From positions 79,897-143,896 of the forward strand of contig SCQS01000066.1 in the NCBI GenBank assembly GCA_004299705.1: DNA of 64,000 nucleotides. Reading direction: 5' to 3'. The stretch's first letter is position 1. Every line of letters begins with the position of its first letter. Origin of the DNA: Rhodanobacteraceae bacterium. GTDB lineage: Bacteria > Pseudomonadota > Gammaproteobacteria > Xanthomonadales > Rhodanobacteraceae. Shown here one piece after another: positions 55,419-63,982 of this stretch. The translations under genes and the position numbers were made by a program. The notes below the pieces were generated by a model. That model saw only the letters and a list, made by a program, of their open reading frames with translations, was not told the origin of the DNA and did not search any database.

Positions 55419-55928
55419 TCACCGTACGACATGGAGTTCGGCTCTCATCGCCGAGTCGTGATCAGCCAGCATATCGCCAAACGGATCTTTGCTTTGCCAT
55501 TCCGCCGCCACCCGCTCTAGCAGAGCCTGTGGCCAGTCCTCAATAAACGTCGGCAGTTGACGTATATCCCACCGGCCGTAAAGACAGTTGGACCTATCGG
55601 CGCGTACCGCGGCCAACTCCACCACGTTGCAGTAAGAACCACGTTCCTTGTGGTGGGCCGCCTCGTCCTCAGCAACCATGCGGTCCCACTCGCGCTCGCT
55701 CGCGTGGTCGTTGGCCATCAAGATCAGCAACTCCTGCGGCCAGTCTTCCATGTCCACCGGCAACTCTCGTATATCCCAGCGCCCATAGATCCAGTTGGAT
55801 TCCTCGGCGCGCACCGCGGCCAGGTCAACCAACACACCGCCGGCAGCGGAACCCTGCGCGCAGACGTTGGCGCCCGCCCGGTTGGTAGACTTCGGTGGAA
55901 GTTCGGGGAAGGCAATCACGTTGCTCAT
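55419..55928 (-). CDS. YGRWD-repeat protein, two modules
   Basis: 169 residues from ATG 55928. The same SNVIAFP start is followed by two copies of the module: VDLAAVRAEESNWIYGRWDI with RELPVDMEDWPQELL, and VELAAVRADRSNCLYGRWDI with RQLPTFIEDWPQALL. It ends in HDSAMRAELHVVR like the paralogue. Function unknown; the strict repeat suggests a binding surface. Confidence 0.7.
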   Translation of the reverse strand: MSNVIAFPELPPKSTNRAGANVCAQGSAAGGVLVDLAAVRAEESNWIYGRWDIRELPVDMEDWPQELLILMANDHASEREWDRMVAEDEAAHHKERGSYCNVVELAAVRADRSNCLYGRWDIRQLPTFIEDWPQALLERVAAEWQSKDPFGDMLADHDSAMRAELHVVR

Positions 55929-55990
55929 CAGTTAACACCTCGTTTGAACATCAAGCATCAGGCCTGACGTTTTGCGATGAGGTGTTGATG
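55929..55990 (-). promoter_or_regulatory. RBS-masking leader hairpin (gene at 55928)
   Basis: AACACCTC (55979-55986 on the minus strand) is the exact complement of GAGGTGTT (55934-55941), whose GAGGTG is the Shine-Dalgarno 7 nt before ATG 55928. Confidence 0.65.
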
Positions 55991-56054
55991 GCTTATTGCC
56001 CCTGCAAGCCCATTATGTCACGCACGGGATCGCACACGTTTGCGATCGCGCCAC

Positions 56055-56096
56055 CAAAAAGAAAAGGCCGCCCGCAGAAATGCGGTCGGCCTTTGT
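56055..56096 (-). terminator. Intrinsic terminator
   Basis: AAGGCCG(CC)CGCA...TGCGGTCGGCCTT stem with A-rich flank; ends the gene at 56101. Confidence 0.8.
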
Positions 56097-56100
56097 GTCG

Positions 56101-56286
56101 TCAGCGGTGCGCCCCAGCGGGGTGGTACACCTTGTGCCGCGCTCTACCGACGCGCAGCTTCGTGTGCTTGTGATCGTTGAGCCACAGCACGCCCTTTGCG
56201 ACCACGGCCAGGATGGCCAGTGCCAGGGACAGCATGAGAATCGCCGCCGTGAACGCGAGAGTGAACAATCTCGAGATGAAACGCAT
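56101..56286 (-). CDS. Small membrane peptide
   Basis: 61 residues from ATG 56286 (AGGAG upstream). A long hydrophobic helix (LFTLAFTAAILMLSLALAIL) is followed by a basic tail with several His. Confidence 0.65.
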   Translation of the reverse strand: MRFISRLFTLAFTAAILMLSLALAILAVVAKGVLWLNDHKHTKLRVGRARHKVYHPAGAHR

Positions 56287-56303
56287 GATGCCTACTCCTG
56301 CAT

Positions 56304-56369
56304 GGGCTCACCGAGCCCTTCAGCCACAAGAGCTCCTTACATGGTTGGCTGTGTTGCGGGGGATAGCCA
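56304..56369 (-). promoter_or_regulatory. Shared leader module (gene at 56286)
   Basis: TGG-CTATCCCC-CGCAACA at 56352-56369; 30 nt; GAA and stem GGGCTC/GAGCCC, a stem variant. Confidence 0.8.
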
Positions 56370-56394
56370 AGGCACCTTGCGCTTGCTGGCGACA

Positions 56395-56433
56395 AACAGG
56401 AACCCCGATCCGTTTCCGGACCGGGGTTGTTTG
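56395..56433 (-). terminator. Intrinsic terminator
   Basis: AACCCCGATCCG/CGGACCGGGGTT-type stem; ends the gene at 56437. Confidence 0.8.
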
Positions 56434-56436
56434 GGG

Positions 56437-56766
56437 CTACGTGTTCGCGTGAGTCGCCGGCAACTCACCGAGTGCTGCGAGCGCTTGTCGTGCGAGTGCG
56501 CACGCGTCGTCGATGGCGCCAAGCGTCATGGTGTCGCCGTTCGCCTTGCGGCGATCGTACGCCTCAACAAGAAGGCGTGATGACTTCAACGCAAGCTCGC
56601 GCGCGCGGTCGCTGCCGGCTGGCTCCACGACCAGTTTCGCCCCGGTGGTGTCCACCATGCCCATGACCTTGCGGATGGCGTCACCGCAGTTCGGAACGTC
56701 GACGAAAAGGTAGAACGCCGGTTCGTGCGGCCGTTCAACGCACACACGGAACTTCTGCATGTTCAT
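56437..56766 (-). CDS. Hypothetical small-domain protein
   Basis: 109 residues from ATG 56766 (GGAGGT upstream). QKFRVCVERPHEPAFYLFVD, NCGDAIRKVMGMV and KLVVEPAG follow the strand-strand-helix-strand plan of the WIVLYR group; a helical C-terminal half is added. Probably co-transcribed with the gene at 57063. Confidence 0.65.
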   Translation of the reverse strand: MNMQKFRVCVERPHEPAFYLFVDVPNCGDAIRKVMGMVDTTGAKLVVEPAGSDRARELALKSSRLLVEAYDRRKANGDTMTLGAIDDACALARQALAALGELPATHANT

Positions 56767-56799
56767 GTCCAACCTCCGTTGGTTGAGTGTTGACCAGCC

Positions 56800-56830
56800 C
56801 TAGAAAACGCCGCGCGAAGCGCGACGTGCC
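56800..56830 (-). terminator. Weak intrinsic terminator
   Basis: ACG(C)CGCGC-GAA-GCGCG(A)CGT stem followed on the minus strand by TTTTC. Confidence 0.5.
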
Positions 56831-56832
56831 AG

Positions 56833-57063
56833 TCAGGCGAGGGAAGGGCGGCCTTCCTCGACGCAACGCATCGCCACCTCGCCGCTCGGTTGAGCTGCGG
56901 AGCTGACACCGTTGACCGTGGCGATCCAACCGCCGCCGAACGCGCCGGTGACGGCGCCGAGCTCTTTCCCGTCGGCATCCACGTAGATGGCCGGGAGCTT
57001 GGCCCAGTCGAACATCGGTACCCACTTGCCGCGTGGTGCTGTGCTGGTTTTCTTGCCGGACAT
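56833..57063 (-). CDS. Hypothetical protein
   Basis: 76 residues from ATG 57063. WVPMFDWAKLPAIYVDADGK and GWIATVNGVSSAAQ; small beta-rich protein. Confidence 0.6.
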   Translation of the reverse strand: MSGKKTSTAPRGKWVPMFDWAKLPAIYVDADGKELGAVTGAFGGGWIATVNGVSSAAQPSGEVAMRCVEEGRPSLA

Positions 57064-57080
57064 TGCTTCATCCTCGATTT

Positions 57081-57151
57081 CGCGCCTTGATCGGCGCGGT
57101 TCCCACCAACGAGGCCGAATCCGATCGTCCGCGGTTGCGCGGGGTACCCAT
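57081..57151 (-). promoter_or_regulatory. Shared leader module (gene at 57063)
   Basis: TGG-GTACCCCG-CGCAACC at 57134-57151; 31 nt; GAA and stem CCGCGCC/GGCGCG. Confidence 0.75.
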
Positions 57152-57158
57152 GCAAAGT

Positions 57159-57187
57159 GAAAGGCCCCGGAGTCCGGGGCCTTTTCG
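57159..57187 (-). terminator. Intrinsic terminator
   Basis: AAGGCCCCGG-AGT-CCGGGGCCTT stem with flanking A/T-runs; ends the gene at 57189. Confidence 0.85.
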
Positions 57188-57188
57188 G

Positions 57189-58184
57189 TTACGAGATGAC
57201 TTCCACGACGAGTCCGTCGTTGCTCGCGGTCTCGATCATGTTCTTGGTGCCTGGCGAGTGGCCGTCCCAGTACGCGATGAGATGCGATGCCGACCAAGCC
57301 ATGAACTGGTTGCGGATGGGCCCGGCCGCTTTCTTGTAGCGTGTCCAGTCAGCGGGATAGCGGCGCATGTCGACGCGGTTCTCGACAGCCCAATCCTCGC
57401 CGGCTGTGTCGGGACCTTTTGCGCCGCCGGACACCACGATGGCTTTTCTGCCATGCGGGTCGATTTCGAACTGGTCAAAGACGCCTGCGAGGTTCGACGT
57501 TACGCGGTCCGGATCGAATTCCCGGCTGCCGGCGACGATTACCCGCGGCGGTCTGGCTGGATCAAGACGGCATTCCCACGTCCACGGCAGGTGGACGTTC
57601 CGCGTTTTGCGCGCGAAGAACGGCATGATCTCGTCGTCGTGGTAACCAGCGAGTCCGCAACCGATGCGGGTCACCTGGAAGTGATCGCCGGGCCGCGCCG
57701 CTGCGTACGCCAGAAATCGTGCGATGCCGCCTTCGATGGCGGTGAGCGGCAAAGTCCTGATGCGCGCGTCCTTGGTTGGTATCGCGTAGCACGCACCGGA
57801 GATGCCTTCGGCGTGGCCGTTCTCGACGCCGCACCAGCGGCTGGCGAAGCGCGCGGCTCCAGCGCCGTTGATTCCAGCCTCGTTCGAGCCATAAACCATG
57901 ATCGGCTCCGGCGGGAGTGGCGCATCGCTATTGGCAATTTCGGCGAGCACGTCGCCGTGGCACGCGTGGGGAGCGCACCAGCAGCCGAGCGTCTTCCCAG
58001 CAAGCTCACGCCGCGCAAGCCGCATGAGGTACGGGTTGACGTGCAGCCACGCCCGGAACTTCGCGATCACTTGCTCGCGATCGCCGTCGCGGCCGATCTT
58101 GAACGGGTTGCCGAAGGCTGATGGGCGGCCGATGTAGACATCGGCACCCTCGCGCTTCCAGTGCTTCACAAGTGGGTGGGGCAT
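57189..58184 (-). CDS. Three-domain DUF4326 / macro-like / SLOG protein
   Basis: 331 residues. Residues 1-90 carry VYIGRPSAFGNPFKIGRDGD and the CWCAPHACHGD cluster of DUF4326. Residues about 95-205 (YGSNEAGINGAGAARFASRW, YAIPTKDARIRTLPL, VTRIGCGLAGY) match the macro-like A1S_2505 family, which suggests ADP-ribose or NAD-derived ligands. Residues about 220-331 (RVIVAGSREFDPDRV, VVSGGAKGPDTAGEDWA, YPADW, AAGPIRNQFM) are the YspA/DprA-like SLOG nucleotide-binding domain. Divergent from the DarB-like gene and sharing its control region. Confidence 0.8.
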   Translation of the reverse strand: MPHPLVKHWKREGADVYIGRPSAFGNPFKIGRDGDREQVIAKFRAWLHVNPYLMRLARRELAGKTLGCWCAPHACHGDVLAEIANSDAPLPPEPIMVYGSNEAGINGAGAARFASRWCGVENGHAEGISGACYAIPTKDARIRTLPLTAIEGGIARFLAYAAARPGDHFQVTRIGCGLAGYHDDEIMPFFARKTRNVHLPWTWECRLDPARPPRVIVAGSREFDPDRVTSNLAGVFDQFEIDPHGRKAIVVSGGAKGPDTAGEDWAVENRVDMRRYPADWTRYKKAAGPIRNQFMAWSASHLIAYWDGHSPGTKNMIETASNDGLVVEVIS

Positions 58185-58201
58185 GATTGGTTGTCCGTGA
58201 T

Positions 58202-58256
58202 GGGTTCGCGAGCCTGGGCGCGCCGGGCGCCGCAGGAGCGTTGCACGCGATCAGCA
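58202..58256 (-). promoter_or_regulatory. Degenerate shared leader module (gene at 58184)
   Basis: TGC-TGATCGCG-TGCAACG at 58239-58256; GAACCC exactly 31 nt later, hairpin lost. Confidence 0.55.
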
Positions 58257-58288
58257 CGCACCGAGCTGGACTCGCGGGGTCCGCGCGA

Positions 58289-58358
58289 TAGGACGTCCGC
58301 GCAACACATCAGCGCGGCCACGCCGTAGCTCCCAACCGAACGTCGCCATTCCGGCGAC
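58289..58358 (+). promoter_or_regulatory. Shared leader module (DarB-like gene)
   Basis: TAG-GACGTCCG-CGCAACA at 58289-58306; 31 nt; GAA at 58338 and stem GTCGCC/GGCGAC, a stem variant. Confidence 0.75.
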
Positions 58359-58375
58359 CAGGTTAGGGAGAAACA

Positions 58376-61300
58376 ATGGAACAACTGTCTCTGTTCTCCT
58401 CTTTGGAGGGGACTGGCGGGCCACAGCGCCCGGTCGTAACCGCGGTGAAAGCCGCGCTTGCGCCGGTCACCGCTCCGTCAGGGCAGGGACCGGCTGAAGT
58501 CATCCGGCTGGTCTGGCCCAAGCTCCAAATCGCCGTCCCCAACGGGGAAGTTGGCAAGTACGACTCCAACATCGAAGCGATCAAGTTGCTCAAGGTGTTG
58601 AAGGCGGAAGACCGCGTGCCGACCGCCGGTGAGCGCAAGACCCTCAATGCCTACTCCGGCTGGGGCTCCCTCGGCCAGAAGTTCGCGGCATGGCAGGAGC
58701 CTTGGAAGAGCCGTGTTGCGGCACTGGACGAACTGTTGAGCGAACCCGAGCGCGCGAGCGTCCGGGCGAGCGTCAACAACGCCCACTACACACCGCAGGA
58801 CGTCATCGACGCGATGTGGCAGGTGGTGGAACGCCTCGGCTTCAAGGGCGGGAGGATCCTCGATCCCTCCGCTGGCACGGGGTTCTTCATCGGCGCGATG
58901 CCGACGAACATTGCACGGCGTTCGAATGTGACTGCGGTCGAGATCGACACGATCTCGGCGGGAATCACCGAAAAGCTCTATGGCTCCTTTGGGGCCAAGG
59001 TGCACGCCTGCGGTTTCGAGCGCGCGCCACTGGTGGATGGGTTCTATGACCTGGCCATCAGCAACGTGCCGTTCGGCAGCTACAAGGTCGTGGACGCGAA
59101 GCACAAGACGTACTCGCGCTTCTCGATCCACAACTACTTCTTCGCGAAGGCGCTCGACCTGGTTCGTCCGGGCGGTCTGGTGGCGTTTGTCACCAGCACG
59201 TTCAGCATGGACAGGCACGACTCCAGCGTGAGGCAGTATCTCGCGAAACGCGCGCGACTCGTCGGAGCCTTCCGGCTCCCGAGCAGTGCGTTTGCCCAGG
59301 TGGCCGGCACCAGTGTCACGACGGATGTCGTGGTGCTGCAGAGGCTCGCTTCTGATGCCGATGGCAACCGTGATGAATGGTTGGAAACCGTGCAGACGGA
59401 AGCCCCTCTCGGCTTGATGTATTCCGAGTCGAAGCCGCAGATCAACCAGTGGTACGAAGCGCACGCGGACCGTCTCGTCGGGAAACTGACGCTTGTACGG
59501 AACGGGTACCAACGCACCCTCGGTGTCGAGTTCAACGGTGACCTTCAGTCGGCGCTGCGTGAGCAGGTCGCGAAGTTTCCGGAGGGCATTTACCACCCGC
59601 AGGCGCAAGCCAAGCCGGCAACGCCCAAAGCGCGCAAGCGCGAGGACGCCGGGGAAGCCAAGACGCTGCCTCCCGGGAGCTTCGTCGTCAAGGAAGACGG
59701 CACCCTGTGGATTCGCGAAGGCGAGGCACAGATGGTCGAAGCCGGCGCAAACGGCAAGAAGGCCGAACGTATTGCTGGCTTGATCGGCGTGCGTGACGCA
59801 GCCAGGGAACTGGTTGCAGGCCAAGTGTCGCCGAGCGTGCCGTCCGTTGCACTGGGGCGGATGCGCGAGAAGTTGAACGCTGCGTATGACGCTTTCGTGC
59901 GCAAGCACGGAGCGGTGCACGAACGTGGCAACCGCCAGGTGTTCAGTTCCGATCCCTCGATGCCGCTTTTGCTGTCACTCGAGGTCGAGGACGAAAACAC
60001 CCACCAGGTCGCGAAGGCTGACATTTTCCGTCGGCGCACGGCCGGCGGTTTGCAAGTCGTGCATTCGTGCGACTCGCTCACCGACGCAATATCGGTGGTG
60101 AAGGATCGCTCTGGTTCACTGGACGTGGACGAGATGGCCGGTCTGCTCGAGAAGTCGGAAGCGGCTGTTCGCTCGGATTTGTTGGAGAGGGGGTTGGCGT
60201 TCGTTGACCCCACGACGAGTGAGTTGGTCGAAGCCGATGTGTACCTGTCCGGCAATGTCCGCGAGAAATTGCGGGTGGCTGAGGCGGCGCAGGATGGCTT
60301 CGAGGCAAATGTAGCTGCCTTGAAAAAAGTGATCCCAGCCGATCTGGCACCGAACGAAATCAGGGCAACCCTTGGGTCGACCTGGATTCCGGAGTCGGAT
60401 TACACGGCGTGGATTACCGAGCTGCTCGGCAAGGAGGTCGGGGTTTCATTCTCGGCCAACACCGGCGCATGGCAGATCAGCGCAACCAAATGGGACCGGC
60501 AAAACGGCTCCGAGGGTGCGTTGAAGTTCGGCACGAGCAGGATCGACGCCTACACGCTCATCGAGCAGGCGCTGAACCAGCAAGTCCCGACCATCCGCGA
60601 TCGCGATCCGTACGATCGCGACAAGTACGTCACCAACGCTGCGGCAACACTGGAAGCGAGAGAGCGCCAGGAAGCGCTGAAAAAGGAATTTTCAACATGG
60701 GTGTGGCAGGACGATGCCAGAGCACAGCGCCTCGCGCGTCTGTACAACGACACGTTCAATTGCTACGCGCCATGGGAACCGGACGGGAGTCACATGACCC
60801 TGCCTGGATACTCGCAATGGCACAAGCTGCACGCGCATCAGGTGAACGCTATCTGGCGTGTCGTGGCAGGCGGGCGCAACGCCCTGCTTGGTCACGTGGT
60901 TGGGGCTGGTAAGACCCTGACGATGGTTTGCGCGGGCATGGAGCTCCGTCGCCTTGGAAAGGCGCGCAAGCCGATGTACGTGGTGCCGAACCACATGCTC
61001 GAACAGTTCAGCGTCGAGTTTTTGCGGGCCTATCCGGCCGCGAACATCCTGGTGGCCAGCAAGGCCGATTTCCAGGGTGACAAGCGCCGCGTCCTGCTGT
61101 CGCGCATCGCGACAGGTGATTGGGATGCGGTGGTGGTTACGCACTCGACGTTCGAGCGCATCAAGTTGGCTCCGGATTACTTGAAGGGATACATCGAGGA
61201 CCGGGTCGACGAGATCGTGGCGGAACTGGAAGCGCTGAAGGGCGACAGAGGCATGTCGTTCAAGGAGCTGCAGCGCGCCAAGAAGGTGTGGGAAGCGAGG

Positions 61301-63277
61301 CTGGAGCGGTTGGCCGCCGGCAAGGAAAAGGACGATGTGTTGTCCTTCGACGAGCTCGGGGTTGACTGGTTGTTCGTCGACGAAGCGCATCTGTTCAAGA
61401 ACCTTTATCGGTTCACGAAGATGTCGCGAGTCGCCGGACTGCCGAACAGCAACGCGGAACGCGCCTTCGACATGCTGTTGAAGACACGGTGCGTCATGGA
61501 ACGCCGCGGCAGTGAGTGCGGCGTGGTGTTCGCGACCGGTACGCCGGTATCGAACAGCATGGCGGAAATGTGGGTGATGCAGCACTACCTGCAGCCTGCC
61601 GCGCTGGAACGTGCGGACGTCCGGTTCTTCGACGCGTGGGCCACCAACTTCGGTGAAGTGGTCACGGCGATCGAGCTTGCTCCGGATGGTTCGCGCTATC
61701 GCACCAACGCACGTTTCGCACGCTTCGTGAACCTGCCCGAGTTGATGGGTATGTTCGCCGAGGTGGCAGACGTGAAGACCGCGGAGATGCTGCGGTTGCC
61801 GGTGCCGGAAGCGACGAAGGAAGTGGTGGTGGCGAAAGCCTCCGCTGCGCTCAAGGAGTACGTCGCCGGGCTGGTGGATCGCGTGGACAAGATTCACGAC
61901 GGAAACGTGGATCCACGCGAAGACAACATGCTGAAGGTCACCAACGATGGCCGCAAGGCGGCGTTGGACATGCGGCTGGTTGATCCTGATGCGGAAGACA
62001 CACAGGGCAGCAAGGTAAACCTGTGCGTGGAGAACGTGTACGGGATCTGGCGCGAAACGGCGGATAACCGTGGCACGCAGCTCCTGTTCTGTGACCTGTC
62101 GACCCCCGGCAAGGTTGGCTTCGACGTCTACCACGACGTCAAGGCCAAGCTGATGCGCAAGGGCGTGCCGGAAGCGGAGATCGCGTTCATTCACGACTAT
62201 GACACCGACGCGGCCAAGGAACGGCTGTTTGAATCGGTGCGCAGTGGAGCTGTCAGGATTCTTCTGGGCAGCACCACCAAGATGGGCGTTGGCACCAACG
62301 TGCAAACCCGCCTCGTGGCATTGCATCACCTGGACGCCCCGTGGCGGCCGGCTGATGTCGAGCAACGCGAGGGCCGGATCATCCGGCAGGGCAACAGCAA
62401 CGCGAATGTCAGGTTGTTCCGGTACGTCACGGAAGGCAGCTTCGACTCGTATATCTGGCAAACGCTGGAAACCAAGGCGAAGTTCATCGCGCAAGTGATG
62501 AGCGGCGACCGCGCCATGCGGACCGCCGAGGACCTGGAACTGGCCGCGCTGTCATACGCCGAGGTGAAAGCCCTGGCGTCTGGCAATCCGATGGTGCTGG
62601 AGAAGGCCGGTATCGACGCGGAGGTTGCCAAGCTCTCTGTCCTGCGGTCGCAACACGATCGCAAGCAGTGGGACCTGAAGCAGGCCGCCAAGTGGTTGCC
62701 GGAACGGATCGAGCACCAGCAGGCGTACATTGCCAAGCTGGACGCTGACCTCGAGGCGGTCGCCTTGATGGACGACGGCGCCGAGCTGGTGATTGGTGGT
62801 CAGCACTACACCGACGCCGACGGCATGGCCGGGGCACTCGAGGAAGCGCGCAAGCGTTTCACGAGCAAGGCTTCGGCCTATAGGCTGGGTGAGGAATCAC
62901 CCGTTGGCACGTTCGGGTCGTTCGGCCTCGGCTTCAAGCTGAAGCTGTGCCTCTCGGCGGAAGGGTCTCGCGTGATCGCGGTCTTGCATGGCAAGTCCGA
63001 GTATGAGCACGAGGTTCCCAAGACGGGACGCTTCATCCTGACTGCCGTGAAAGCGGCGCTGGCCGATGTGGCCGGTGAGCGCGATCACGCCGATGCTGCT
63101 CTGGCGGACTACCGCGTGCGTCTGGACGCTGTCCGGTCGCAGGTTGGCAAGCCGTTCGAGCATGCCGACAGGCTCGCCTCGCTGCTGCAACGGCAGGAAG
63201 ATGTCAACAAGGCCCTTGGTGTTTTCGAGTCCGACCACAGTGGACTCGGAGAGGAACCTGATGCCGCCGCGGCTTGA
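58376..63277 (+). CDS. DarB-like N6-adenine methylase and SNF2-type helicase fusion
   Basis: 1633 residues. A methyltransferase region has motif I DPSAGTGFF near residue 163 and SNVPFGSYK (NPPY equivalent) near 229. A superfamily 2 helicase follows: HVVGAGKTLTM (Walker A) near 841, LFVDEAHLFKN (DEAH) near 998, GVVFATGTPVSNS, and VEQREGRIIRQGN (motif VI) near 1326. The last 250 residues are helical. The same order is found in phage P1 DarB and plasmid homologues thought to protect entering DNA from type I restriction. Strong GGGAG upstream. Complete. Confidence 0.88.
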   Translation: MEQLSLFSSLEGTGGPQRPVVTAVKAALAPVTAPSGQGPAEVIRLVWPKLQIAVPNGEVGKYDSNIEAIKLLKVLKAEDRVPTAGERKTLNAYSGWGSLGQKFAAWQEPWKSRVAALDELLSEPERASVRASVNNAHYTPQDVIDAMWQVVERLGFKGGRILDPSAGTGFFIGAMPTNIARRSNVTAVEIDTISAGITEKLYGSFGAKVHACGFERAPLVDGFYDLAISNVPFGSYKVVDAKHKTYSRFSIHNYFFAKALDLVRPGGLVAFVTSTFSMDRHDSSVRQYLAKRARLVGAFRLPSSAFAQVAGTSVTTDVVVLQRLASDADGNRDEWLETVQTEAPLGLMYSESKPQINQWYEAHADRLVGKLTLVRNGYQRTLGVEFNGDLQSALREQVAKFPEGIYHPQAQAKPATPKARKREDAGEAKTLPPGSFVVKEDGTLWIREGEAQMVEAGANGKKAERIAGLIGVRDAARELVAGQVSPSVPSVALGRMREKLNAAYDAFVRKHGAVHERGNRQVFSSDPSMPLLLSLEVEDENTHQVAKADIFRRRTAGGLQVVHSCDSLTDAISVVKDRSGSLDVDEMAGLLEKSEAAVRSDLLERGLAFVDPTTSELVEADVYLSGNVREKLRVAEAAQDGFEANVAALKKVIPADLAPNEIRATLGSTWIPESDYTAWITELLGKEVGVSFSANTGAWQISATKWDRQNGSEGALKFGTSRIDAYTLIEQALNQQVPTIRDRDPYDRDKYVTNAAATLEARERQEALKKEFSTWVWQDDARAQRLARLYNDTFNCYAPWEPDGSHMTLPGYSQWHKLHAHQVNAIWRVVAGGRNALLGHVVGAGKTLTMVCAGMELRRLGKARKPMYVVPNHMLEQFSVEFLRAYPAANILVASKADFQGDKRRVLLSRIATGDWDAVVVTHSTFERIKLAPDYLKGYIEDRVDEIVAELEALKGDRGMSFKELQRAKKVWEARLERLAAGKEKDDVLSFDELGVDWLFVDEAHLFKNLYRFTKMSRVAGLPNSNAERAFDMLLKTRCVMERRGSECGVVFATGTPVSNSMAEMWVMQHYLQPAALERADVRFFDAWATNFGEVVTAIELAPDGSRYRTNARFARFVNLPELMGMFAEVADVKTAEMLRLPVPEATKEVVVAKASAALKEYVAGLVDRVDKIHDGNVDPREDNMLKVTNDGRKAALDMRLVDPDAEDTQGSKVNLCVENVYGIWRETADNRGTQLLFCDLSTPGKVGFDVYHDVKAKLMRKGVPEAEIAFIHDYDTDAAKERLFESVRSGAVRILLGSTTKMGVGTNVQTRLVALHHLDAPWRPADVEQREGRIIRQGNSNANVRLFRYVTEGSFDSYIWQTLETKAKFIAQVMSGDRAMRTAEDLELAALSYAEVKALASGNPMVLEKAGIDAEVAKLSVLRSQHDRKQWDLKQAAKWLPERIEHQQAYIAKLDADLEAVALMDDGAELVIGGQHYTDADGMAGALEEARKRFTSKASAYRLGEESPVGTFGSFGLGFKLKLCLSAEGSRVIAVLHGKSEYEHEVPKTGRFILTAVKAALADVAGERDHADAALADYRVRLDAVRSQVGKPFEHADRLASLLQRQEDVNKALGVFESDHSGLGEEPDAAAA

Positions 63278-63296
63278 TGCGGTGGTGCCCTGAAAG

Positions 63297-63335
63297 TACC
63301 AACCCCGCCAGCACATGCTGGCGGGGTATTTTCAT
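63297..63335 (+). terminator. Intrinsic terminator
   Basis: ACCCCGCCAGCACATGCTGG then CGGGGTATTTTC. Confidence 0.85.
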
Positions 63336-63511
63336 GGCCGGCCGCCGCCAATCGACCACAGGCCGGAAGGGCGCGCGGCGCGGAGCTCCGCCTACTGCCG
63401 GGGCGAGGCAGCTAAGCCGTGGGCGCCTGGTTGACAACTCCGCGAAATCGCACAAATTTCAAGGTTGACAGAAGCGGGAATTTGCATAATTCGCCAAGCT
63501 TGGCGTGATCA
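63336..63511. other. Gene-free region before the last gene
   Basis: Two TTGACA hexamers (about 63431 and 63464) and the palindrome GCCAAGCTTGGC near 63493 precede the shared module; AT-rich, probably a second, ordinary promoter. Confidence 0.4.
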
Positions 63512-63578
63512 TGGGCACTATTCGCAACAGTCCGTTCGGGGCCTGAGCACCTTCCATGCAAACGGCGTGTGTCGCCGG
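63512..63578 (+). promoter_or_regulatory. Shared leader module (gene at 63599)
   Basis: TGG-GCACTATT-CGCAACA at 63512-63529; 30 nt; AAA and stem CGGCG/CGCCG. Confidence 0.8.
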
Positions 63579-63598
63579 GATTGAATGGAGGGTTCGTC

Positions 63599-63982
63599 AT
63601 GTACGACCCGTTCGATGGCCTTGGGGCCGACTTTCGTGGCGACGCTGTTGCGTTGGCCTCGCTCGATGGAAGCGTTGCGGCCGAGCCGGAGCGCGATCCC
63701 AGCGAAACGTTGCTGCAGAGGCTCGCTTCGCGTGTGGTGATGCAAGTTGTGGCTGACCTGCGTGAGAAGCGGGCAACAGTCGCAGAGCGGTTGGATGCGG
63801 CGATGTACATCATGTCCGGTGATTCGGACAAGTACATCAGGGCGGCGTCGGCAGGGTGCCGGCCGTCCACGATCGCAGCGCGGATTTCCTCGCTGCACGA
63901 CGAAGCACGTGAGACGATGAACGCACTCCAGCGTGAATCCGAACACGACACAACCGAAGCCCCGCTGGCTTTGGTTGCATGA
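63599..63982 (+). CDS. Hypothetical helical protein
   Basis: 127 residues from ATG 63599 (GGAGGG upstream). Helical with VVMQVVADLREKRATVAERL and an acidic start. Unknown; a plus-strand member of the regulon. Confidence 0.65.
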   Translation: MYDPFDGLGADFRGDAVALASLDGSVAAEPERDPSETLLQRLASRVVMQVVADLREKRATVAERLDAAMYIMSGDSDKYIRAASAGCRPSTIAARISSLHDEARETMNALQRESEHDTTEAPLALVA

